A stretch of 64,000 bases of DNA from Pseudoduganella namucuonensis (GTDB lineage Bacteria; Pseudomonadota; Gammaproteobacteria; Burkholderiales; Burkholderiaceae_D): positions 1 through 64,000 of the forward strand of contig NZ_FPBO01000039.1 in the NCBI RefSeq assembly GCF_900116645.1. The letters are read 5' to 3'. This document shows, piece after piece, positions 57,561 through 64,000 of this stretch. A program made the position numbers and the translations under genes. Each line of letters opens with the position of its first letter. Positions within the stretch are counted from its first letter, which is position 1. A model generated the notes under the pieces. It searched no databases. It was not told the origin of the DNA and worked only from the letters and a program-made list of their open reading frames with translations.

Positions 57561-58831
57561 AGCGCCGCCAGTTCCTGCAAACGGCCGGCGGCGGCATCGC
57601 GCTCGCCTCGCTCGGCGGCTGCGCCTCCTTCACCGGCCAGGCCAGGCCGCGGGTGGTTGTGGTGGGCGGCGGCTACGGCGGCGCCACGGCCGCGAAATAC
57701 GTCCGCATGTGGAGCGACGGCGGCATCGACGTCACGCTGGTCGACCCCAACCCCAGCTTCATCTCCTGCCCGCTCTCCAACCTCGTGCTGGGCGGCTCCA
57801 TGCAACTGGCCGACCTCACGCTCGGCCACGACGGCCTCGCGCGCAAGCACGGCGTGCGCCTGCTGCGCGACACGGCGGTCGCCATCGACGCCGAAAAGCG
57901 CACCGTCAAGCTGGCCAGCGGCGCCACGCTCCCCTACGACCGCCTGATCCTCTCCCCCGGCATCGAATTCCTGTGGAACCAGCTCCCCGGCATGCGGGCG
58001 CCCGGCGCGCGCGACCGTATCCTGCACGCCTGGAAGGCCGGTCCGCAGACCACCGCCCTGCGCGCGCAACTGGAGGCCATGCCGGACGGCGGCGTCTACG
58101 CCATGACGGTGCCCCCGGCGCCATACCGCTGCCCTCCCGGCCCCTATGAACGCGCATGCCAGGTGGCCCACTACTTCAGCCGCAGCAAGCCGAAATCCAA
58201 GGTGCTGCTGCTGGACGCCAACGAGGACGTGGTCTCCAAGGGCGCGCTGTTCAAGAAGATCTGGAAGGACCGCTACGCCGGCATCATCGACTACCGCCCC
58301 AGCTTCCGCACGGCGGACATCGACGCCGGCGCCAACACCGCCATCTCCGAACTGGGCGACCGCGTGCGGGCCGACGTGCTGAACGTGGTGCCGCCGCAGG
58401 GCGCGGGCGCCATCGCCGTGGACGCCGGCCTGGCCAACGCCAACGGCCGCTGGTGCGGGGTGGACTTCGTCACCTTCGAATCCACCGCCGCGAGGCACAT
58501 CCACGTGCTGGGCGACGCCATCCAGGTTTCGCCGCTGATGCCCAAGTCGGCCCACATGGCCAACCAGCACGCCAAGGTGTGCGCCGCCGCCGTGGTGGAC
58601 CTGCTGTCCGGCCGCGCGCCGGAACCCAAGCCCATGCTGACCAACACCTGCTACAGCTTCGTCTCCGACCGCGACGTGATCCACGTCGCCTCGGTGCACG
58701 CCTACGACGCGGACAGGAAGACGCTGCTGGTGGTGCCCGGCTCAGGAGGCGTATCGGCCGCCGCGAACGAAACGGAGGGCGTGTACGCGATGAGCTGGGC
58801 GCGCAATATTTGGGCCGACACGCTGGCCTGA
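57557..58831 (+). CDS. Flavocytochrome c sulfide dehydrogenase flavoprotein (FccB/SoxF-like)
   Basis: 424 residues. A twin-arginine leader (MKRRQFLQTAGGGIALASLGG) precedes an FAD-binding Rossmann motif (VVVVGGGYGGATAAKYV). The redox Cys pair typical of FccB is visible in SFISCPLSN and YRCPPGPYERAC, and FAD-contact GDAIQVSPLMPKSAHMANQHA is near the end. It oxidises sulfide in the periplasm and passes electrons to the cytochrome encoded before it. The last 90 bases overlap the patatin-like gene on the other strand. Confidence 0.92.
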   Translation: MKRRQFLQTAGGGIALASLGGCASFTGQARPRVVVVGGGYGGATAAKYVRMWSDGGIDVTLVDPNPSFISCPLSNLVLGGSMQLADLTLGHDGLARKHGVRLLRDTAVAIDAEKRTVKLASGATLPYDRLILSPGIEFLWNQLPGMRAPGARDRILHAWKAGPQTTALRAQLEAMPDGGVYAMTVPPAPYRCPPGPYERACQVAHYFSRSKPKSKVLLLDANEDVVSKGALFKKIWKDRYAGIIDYRPSFRTADIDAGANTAISELGDRVRADVLNVVPPQGAGAIAVDAGLANANGRWCGVDFVTFESTAARHIHVLGDAIQVSPLMPKSAHMANQHAKVCAAAVVDLLSGRAPEPKPMLTNTCYSFVSDRDVIHVASVHAYDADRKTLLVVPGSGGVSAAANETEGVYAMSWARNIWADTLA

Positions 58832-61800
58832 CGACGGCGCGGGCGGCTGCTGCCCGTGCGTGTGGTACTTGCGCTGCAGCGCCTCGGCGGCCGCCACCAG
58901 GCCGCGGTATTGCGCCACCTCGCCGAACAGCGAGCGCGCGATGTCGCGGCCCAGGTGGCGGTAGCTCTCGAACTGGTCCTCGCCGTAAAACTGGTCGCCG
59001 GTGGGCTCGTGCGGGAAGGCCTCGTGCAGCGATTTGTACTGCAGCACCGAGGTCTCCTCCTTGCCTGTCATGGAGGCCTTCAGGTAGATGAACACGCCGA
59101 AATGGCCGTCGCCGTAGTCGATCCTGCCGACGGCGAAGCGGCGCCGCCCCCAGCGCGAGGCGTTGTCGCCGATGACCTCGCTCACGTCCAACTCCAGCTT
59201 CACGCCGAAGTCGATCTCGCACATGCGTATCAGCCGGCCCAGGCCCTCGAAGCGGAAGTAGCGGTCGCACTCGGCGTCGCTGACGATGACGACGCGGCAC
59301 TTGCGCCGTATCAGCTCGTACGCGGCCAGGTTCTCGAAGTGGCCGCCGTCCGAGATCATCAGGTAGTTGGACTTGGCCTCGGCCGCGCCGAACAGCTCCT
59401 TCACCAGGTAGCGCACGCTGAACTGCGGCGAGGGCCGCGTGATGTGGGCCAGCTTGGGATTGGGGAACCACCATCCCAGCCGCACGTTGAACATGGTGAG
59501 CAGGAAGGCGGTGCCGGGCGAGGTGTGGTAGCCCATGTTGGGGCTGGCCGCCGCGCCGGACACGGAGATCGCCTGCGCCAAGGTGGGCCGCGCCTTGCTG
59601 CCGCAATAGTGCGCCATGGCGCGGTAGCCCAGCGGCTGGTAGCCGCCGCAGTCGGTGCGGATGTAGTAGCCGCTGCCGGCCTGGTAGGGCGTCATCGAGA
59701 ACGAGGCCGCGTGGCGCGCGTGCAGCGACAGGTCGCTCGATCCGCCCAGGTTCAGCGCGCAGCTGACGATGTGCAGCGGCCCGGCCGGTGCCCGCTGCGG
59801 CCCGGTGGTGGGCGTGAGCCCCTCGCCGGCCAGCGCCGGCATCGGCAGGTCGTCCTCGTCGTCGAACAGCGTGAAGCGCTGCGGCGAGCGCTCGCGCGGC
59901 ACGAAGCGCGAGGCGCCCAGGTAGCAGCGCGACAGCCGGCCGCGGTAGAAGGAATTGAGGTTGAAGACGTTGATGTCCACCCGCCAGCCGAACACGGCGG
60001 CGGCGGCCAGCACGCCCGCCAGGATGCCCTGCACCATCGCCGCGCGCGGATACTCCATGTCCAGCCAGTAGTAGCGCTGGATGTCCCTCAGCGAGCAGCA
60101 GCTGTCGTAGGCGACGTGCAGCAGGATCAGGTGCAGCAGCGCGGAAATGCCGACCACCAGCCCGCCGATGAACACATACGGGCCGACGATGGCGACCGCG
60201 TTCAGCGCCTTGCCCTTGTTGGTGATCTCGCCCTCCGTGCCCTTCAGGGTGCGGGTGCTGGCCGCGTTCCCCGCCAGCAGGCCGGCCAGCGTGCCGCTGA
60301 CCCAGGTGCCGAGGGCGGACCAGCTCAGCCAGTTGCTGTCCAGCGCCATGGCCAGCCACAGCGGGCCGAAGATGGCGGCCACCGCCACCAGCATCCACGC
60401 CGCGCCGTACACCAGCATCCACGCGCCCAGGCGCGACCACCATTCGCGTATGCCCTCGGGCGAGCGGCGGCCCATCATCCCCATCTGCACCACGATGGTC
60501 AGCGAGAACGCGTACAGCACCAGCGCCGGCCCCCACACCACCGCGTAGTGCGCGCCCTGGTTGAAGCCGCCCTGGTCCGGCAGCGCGGCCCACTTGTGCA
60601 TCAACAGCATGATGGCGCTGAGCAGCGCGTGCAGCACCAGCATGGCGGGAATCGGCGCCAGCAGCGCCGCCCACAGGCTGCGCTTTTGCGGAATGCGGGA
60701 AAAGTAGGACAGCGGCCACAGCGCCACGAAGGTGATGGCCAGCGGGAACGGCCAGTAGCGCCAGCCCTGGGTGAGGAACTGGCCGAAGGTGGCAAAGCCG
60801 CGCAGCGCCGTGGCCTGGTGCGCGCCCGTGGTGAGGCCCCACATGACGGCGGCCAGGAAGTAGGAGGTGAGCATCAGCGGCACGATCACCAGCGCCTGCG
60901 TCAGGCCCTGGCCGTAGTCGATGCGGCGCGGCGTGCGGGTGGTGATCCAGCCCGGGATGATGTGGCGCGCCGCGTGCATCAGCGGCCCGGCCAGCCGCAC
61001 CCCCACCGGCAGCATGAACAGTCCCGCGAACACGGCCGGTATGGCCGCCAGCACGGACACCCACAGGCTGTTCACCCGGTCCTCGAATGGATCGTAGCCG
61101 TACAGCGCGCAGATGAAGCCCAGCGCCACCAGGCAAAGGTAGGAGCAGGTGAGCCCCAGCGCCCATTCGCGGGCGCGCAGGTAGCTGACGTCGCGCCGCG
61201 TGGTCAGGCGCCAGTGGTTGGCGGCGATGCCGGAAACGGCGGTCACGAACAGCACCACCGTGACCCAGCGCCACGGACCCACGGTGGGCCAGGCCAGGAA
61301 GGGCTCGTGCAGCAGGCGCGGCAGCAACAGCAGCGCGGCGATGCACAGGATGACGGTGACCTGCACCAGCAGCGCGTTGCGGATCCAGGTGGTCAGCATG
61401 GTCCACGAGTCCGCGCTGAAGATGCCGAAATTGGGCGACAGGTAGTTGGAGTAGCTGCGCAGGTGGGCCACCGATTCGCGCCAGTTGGCGGCCTTGGAGA
61501 GCCAGTCCATGCCGGCCTCCACGTAGGCCTGGCGGTAGATGCGGTTGCCGGCGATGCGGGTGGGGATCTCGTTGTTCTCGGCGGCCGCCTTGCGGTCCGC
61601 AGCGCGCTGGCAGTTCGCGCTCAGCCAGGCGCCGATGTAGCCGCCGCCGGACACGGTGGACAGGTAGTCGACGCCGTGCAGCCGGTCCTGCTCCTTGAGC
61701 GCCTCCAGCACGCCCAGGCCGAAGGTGGCGCTGCGGATGCCGCCGCCGGACAGCGCCAGGCCCACCAGGCTGTCCTCCACCGCCGCGCGGCCGGGCTGCG

Positions 61801-61897
61801 GCTCGCCGTCCTTGAGCTGCATGGCGCGGCGCAGGGCGACGTTGCGCAACTCCTCGTCCAGCACGTGCGGCGGTATCCAGTCGAAGTCGATGGCCAT
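58742..61897 (-). CDS. Membrane-embedded patatin-like phospholipase
   Basis: 1051 residues from ATG 61897 (ribosome site ggaga). The N-terminal patatin part has LALSGGGIRSATFGLGVLEAL (oxyanion Gly-rich loop) and the nucleophile Ser in YLSTVSGGGYIGAW. The catalytic Asp of DGG is far downstream in ISDGGHFENLAAYELIRR, near 860. Between them lies an insert of about 500 residues with roughly ten hydrophobic segments (VTVILCIAALLLLPRL, WVTVVLFVTAVSGIAAN, ALVIVPLMLTSYFLAAVMWG). So the catalytic fold is split around a polytopic membrane domain. The last 30 residues overlap fccB antisense. The lipid substrate is unknown. Confidence 0.85.
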   Translation of the reverse strand: MAIDFDWIPPHVLDEELRNVALRRAMQLKDGEPQPGRAAVEDSLVGLALSGGGIRSATFGLGVLEALKEQDRLHGVDYLSTVSGGGYIGAWLSANCQRAADRKAAAENNEIPTRIAGNRIYRQAYVEAGMDWLSKAANWRESVAHLRSYSNYLSPNFGIFSADSWTMLTTWIRNALLVQVTVILCIAALLLLPRLLHEPFLAWPTVGPWRWVTVVLFVTAVSGIAANHWRLTTRRDVSYLRAREWALGLTCSYLCLVALGFICALYGYDPFEDRVNSLWVSVLAAIPAVFAGLFMLPVGVRLAGPLMHAARHIIPGWITTRTPRRIDYGQGLTQALVIVPLMLTSYFLAAVMWGLTTGAHQATALRGFATFGQFLTQGWRYWPFPLAITFVALWPLSYFSRIPQKRSLWAALLAPIPAMLVLHALLSAIMLLMHKWAALPDQGGFNQGAHYAVVWGPALVLYAFSLTIVVQMGMMGRRSPEGIREWWSRLGAWMLVYGAAWMLVAVAAIFGPLWLAMALDSNWLSWSALGTWVSGTLAGLLAGNAASTRTLKGTEGEITNKGKALNAVAIVGPYVFIGGLVVGISALLHLILLHVAYDSCCSLRDIQRYYWLDMEYPRAAMVQGILAGVLAAAAVFGWRVDINVFNLNSFYRGRLSRCYLGASRFVPRERSPQRFTLFDDEDDLPMPALAGEGLTPTTGPQRAPAGPLHIVSCALNLGGSSDLSLHARHAASFSMTPYQAGSGYYIRTDCGGYQPLGYRAMAHYCGSKARPTLAQAISVSGAAASPNMGYHTSPGTAFLLTMFNVRLGWWFPNPKLAHITRPSPQFSVRYLVKELFGAAEAKSNYLMISDGGHFENLAAYELIRRKCRVVIVSDAECDRYFRFEGLGRLIRMCEIDFGVKLELDVSEVIGDNASRWGRRRFAVGRIDYGDGHFGVFIYLKASMTGKEETSVLQYKSLHEAFPHEPTGDQFYGEDQFESYRHLGRDIARSLFGEVAQYRGLVAAAEALQRKYHTHGQQPPAPSSGQRVGPNIARPAHRVHALRFVRGGRYAS

Positions 61898-62169
61898 GGC
61901 GTCTCCAGGCGGGGCGGCAGTTTTCAAGTTAGTGCGGATTTGTTAAATGGATATACACACATTGTCACAAAGCCCAACTATTCGACCAATCGCCGCGCGC
62001 GGAGTTCCGGTTGTGGCGTATCGTCCACGCCGGCGGCGGCGGTCTCTTTCGCCAGCGCAATACGGGTCGGGTCCGCCGCGCCATGGGAACGCCGTGTCCC
62101 GCGTTGTTGAGCGTATCCTGAGCGCGATGGCGTGCGCACCGGAGAGCGCGCCGAAACAGGATCACGACC

Positions 62170-63213
62170 ATGACAGACACCCGCCCCGACCTCCAGCTCG
62201 CCGTCCTGATCGGCCGCTTCCAGCCCTTCCACAACGGCCACGCCGCGCTGCTGCGCAAGGCCCTGGCCAGCGCGCCCAGGGCGGCCATCGTGCTCGGCTC
62301 GTCGTTCCACGCGCGCAGCGCGAAGAACCCTTTCACCGCCGACGAGCGCGCCGCGATGATAGGCGTGACGCTGAGCGAAGAGGAGCGCGGGCGCGTGACC
62401 TTCCTGCCCATCCGCGACTACTACGACGACCAGAAATGGAGCGCCGCCGTGCAACTGCGGGTGGAGGCGCTGGCGGGCGAGGGCGCGCAGATCGCGCTGG
62501 TCGGCCACTTCAAGGACGACTCCAGCTACTACCTCAACCACTTCCCGCAATGGCACCTGGTCGCCGTGGCGCGCGACGACAGCGCCGACGCCACCGCGCT
62601 GCGCCGCGCGCTGTTCGAGACCGAGGACATGGCGGTGACGCTGGAAGCCATCGCCAGCGAAGTGCCGCTCGCGGTGCGCCACTACCTGAAGGCGTGGACG
62701 CTGCTGCCGCACCACGCGCGGCTGGCCGAGGAACACGCCGCCATCGCCAAATACAAGGCCGAGTGGGCCCGCGCGCCATATCCGCCCATCTTCAGCACGG
62801 TGGACGCGGTGGTGGAGACGGCCGGCCACGTGCTGCTGGTGCAGCGCGGCGCGGCGCCCGGCAAGGGCCTGTGGGCGATCCCCGGCGGCTACCTCGAGCA
62901 GCGCGAGCGCGTGCTGGCCGGGGCGATCCGCGAGCTGCAAGAGGAAACCGGCCTATCGCTGCTGACGTCCACGCTGGAGGACGCGCTGGAGGACGTGCGG
63001 GTGTTCGACCACCCCGACCGCAGCCAGCGCGGCCGCACCATCACGCACGCCCACCACTTCAACCTGCGGCTCGACCACCTGCCCGAAGTGAAAGGCGCCG
63101 ACGACGCCGCGCTGGCGGCATGGGTGCCGGTCGCGCAGCTGGCGTCGCTGGAAGACCGTCTCTACGACGACCACTTCCACATCCTCGCCCACTTCCTGCG
63201 CCTGCCCGAGTAA
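62170..63213 (+). CDS. Nicotinamide-nucleotide adenylyltransferase-Nudix fusion (NadM-Nudix)
   Basis: 347 residues. Residues 1-180 are the adenylyltransferase with IGRFQPFHNGHAALL (HxGH) and HARSAKNPFTADERAAM. Residues about 200-347 are a Nudix hydrolase with GGYLEQRERVLAGAIRELQEE. NadM makes NAD+ from NMN and ATP. The Nudix half in related proteins hydrolyses ADP-ribose, so the enzyme links NAD synthesis to recycling. The gene is monocistronic and ends 17 bases before a palindromic repeat. Confidence 0.94.
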   Translation: MTDTRPDLQLAVLIGRFQPFHNGHAALLRKALASAPRAAIVLGSSFHARSAKNPFTADERAAMIGVTLSEEERGRVTFLPIRDYYDDQKWSAAVQLRVEALAGEGAQIALVGHFKDDSSYYLNHFPQWHLVAVARDDSADATALRRALFETEDMAVTLEAIASEVPLAVRHYLKAWTLLPHHARLAEEHAAIAKYKAEWARAPYPPIFSTVDAVVETAGHVLLVQRGAAPGKGLWAIPGGYLEQRERVLAGAIRELQEETGLSLLTSTLEDALEDVRVFDHPDRSQRGRTITHAHHFNLRLDHLPEVKGADDAALAAWVPVAQLASLEDRLYDDHFHILAHFLRLPE

Positions 63214-63230
63214 AGATAGTTGCCACAATA

Positions 63231-63290
63231 ACATCGGTGTCAGGCGCGACATTCGGACATTTGTCCGAATGTCGCGCCTGACACCGATGT
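63231..63290. repeat. Long palindromic repeat, copy B
   Basis: Perfect 29-base arms (63231-63259 and 63262-63290) with a 2-base centre, identical to the outer arms of the element at 42303-42374, which has five extra bases per arm. It lies between nadM and the truncated end of the JetD remnant on the opposite strand. Confidence 0.88.
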
Positions 63291-63302
63291 TTGTTTGATA
63301 AG

Positions 63303-63668
63303 TTATGTAGCGTGCAGGGCTTGCTCGAGCCAGCCGTAGCCGGCGCCGAACACGACCAGGCTGCCCGCCACCGGCGGGAACGCGAGGAAGTTGATTTCGT
63401 TTTCGGTGATGAACACTTGCGTGGCCGCCGGCGATAGCGCGGCGAAACTGGCGGCGTCGAGGGCGATGTCGGCCTGCCGCGCGCCGGGCAGGATGGCGAG
63501 GGCGTCGTCCAGCACGCGGAAGCGGATGCGCGCCGGCTTGTCGCGGAAGCCGTAGCGGGCGTTGAACTGGCCGGCGCCGGCGAACTCGGCTTCAACGGCG
63601 GACGGTTCCAGCGCCAGGTCCAGCAATTCGGCCTCAGCGGCTCCTTTGTTGCCCCGGTCCGATACCAT
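63303..63668 (-). pseudogene. JetD (Wadjet, DUF3322/DUF2220) remnant
   Basis: A 121-residue open frame that matches only the middle of JetD-type proteins: AELLDLALEP, FNARYGFRDKPARIRFRVLD, ADIALDAASFAAL, VFITENEINFLAFPP and SLVVFGAGYGWLEQ. Full-length JetD is about 380-400 residues. The N-terminal DUF3322 part is missing and the frame stops just before the expected nuclease core (usually WLH..YWGDIDTHGFAIL). In Wadjet, JetD is the nuclease subunit that cleaves plasmids. No jetA, jetB or jetC is seen, so this is an inactive relic. A stop codon lies 69 bases upstream in the same frame. Confidence 0.72.
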
Positions 63669-63737
63669 GCCGGCCCGGTCCCTATGCGCGCGGAGCAGCG
63701 TGACGCGGATTTCCAGCGCGCACTGGCGCGGCTGCTG

Positions 63738-64000
63738 TCATCGCACGGTGCCGGTCCGGCCTGGATCGCCAGGTTCACCAGGGCCGGGCTGGTCCAAGTC
63801 CGCGCGGCGGTACAGCGGCACGCCCTTGTCCTGGATGTTTTGTTTCAGCGCCGGCCTGGTCACCTGTTCGAACAGCACCACATCCAGTTTGAACAGGATG
63901 GGCAGGTCATCCAGCATGTTCCACAGGCGCGAGAACTCGCGCTCCGTCATGGCCGGCGCGATGACGGCCAGGTCTATGTCGGAGTGCGGTTTATAGCCAC
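63738..64000 (-). CDS. MNT-type nucleotidyltransferase, C-terminal part (5' end outside window)
   Basis: The frame is open to the window edge. The first visible residues, GYKPHSDIDLAVIAPA, contain the metal-binding SDIDLAV of minimal nucleotidyltransferases. They are followed by LWNMLDDLPILFKLDVVLF and the family end LKQNIQDKGVPLYRR. About 20 extra Gly/Pro/Asp-rich residues trail to the stop. Proteins of this kind act as antitoxins that modify a HEPN toxin (MntA-type); a HEPN partner might lie outside the window. It is next to the JetD remnant in the same frame and orientation. Confidence 0.7.
   Translation of the reverse strand, partial: GYKPHSDIDLAVIAPAMTEREFSRLWNMLDDLPILFKLDVVLFEQVTRPALKQNIQDKGVPLYRRADLDQPGPGEPGDPGRTGTVR

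Noticed and set aside
63059-63778. Longer - strand frame covering the JetD remnant
   Set aside because: It is a different frame, Ser/Pro/Arg-rich, and runs through the palindrome and the end of nadM; only the 63303-63668 frame shows JetD motifs.

Overview
This is a high-GC chromosomal window that looks like a betaproteobacterium of the Burkholderiales, most likely an Oxalobacteraceae (Massilia/Duganella-like) genome. That placement is inferred from base composition, the protein families (DUF4148, NudC, SoxXYZA, OmpW, methylmalonyl-CoA mutase with MeaB) and the short palindromic repeats of the 'GGGGACAGACCC' and 'ATTCCCGC..GCGGGAAT' type. Coding density is very high: no gene-free stretch exceeds about 270 bases, and I see no tRNA, rRNA, IS element or CRISPR array.

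Region 1 (1-5300): the C-terminal part of a large octapeptide-repeat protein with a calcium-binding-type C-terminus, a strong intrinsic terminator, then a type I secretion pair (HlyB-like ABC exporter and HlyD-like adaptor). Region 2 (5300-10800): a metallo-beta-lactamase-fold protein, a probable methylmalonyl-CoA epimerase, and meaB with methylmalonyl-CoA mutase (propionate/methylmalonyl metabolism).

Region 3 (10990-36017) is the most interesting part. On the + strand, ten tightly packed genes (methyltransferase, GNAT, acyl carrier protein, short-chain reductase, MBL hydrolase, ketoacyl synthase III, MaoC-reductase fusion, FkbH-like loading enzyme, second carrier protein, AMP-dependent ligase) look like a pathway for a short, unusual acyl group. 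Converging on them from the - strand is a 2983-residue secreted-type protein made of about 340 octapeptide repeats of Thr/Ser-rich sequence, followed in the same direction by a 1064-residue GT41/GT2/methyltransferase fusion, an SGNH-type esterase or acyltransferase, a GT2 glycosyltransferase, and FdtA/FdtB-type enzymes for a dTDP-3-amino-3,6-dideoxyhexose. My reading (inference) is a dedicated system: a giant repeat surface protein exported by a type I system and decorated by its own glycosylation enzymes with an N-acylated amino sugar. A partial homologue of the giant protein sits beside the exporter in region 1, and both share a C-terminal end motif.

Region 4 (36200-42900): housekeeping and small genes (NudC, FolE, a thioredoxin-domain protein, an M28 peptidase, a LysR regulator, a DUF4148 protein, a lipoprotein). 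Region 5 (43000-51000): a signalling cluster of a triple-receiver hybrid histidine kinase, CheR, CheB and a receiver-kinase, followed by a convergent chemoreceptor carrying a CheR-tether-like C-terminus. Region 6 (51100-58830): DUF2244 protein, OmpW with an FNR-like box, then an apparent operon of an Ior-type molybdenum hydroxylase pair and soxX-Y-Z-A, a cytochrome c and a flavocytochrome c sulfide dehydrogenase-type flavoprotein. Region 7 (58740-64000): a membrane-embedded patatin-like protein, NadM-Nudix, a truncated JetD (Wadjet) remnant and a partial MNT-type nucleotidyltransferase, suggesting the eroded edge of a defence locus.

Several short palindromic repeats lie inside coding sequences (MeaB N-terminus, SoxX signal peptide, cytochrome c tail), where they have been translated into extra protein sequence.
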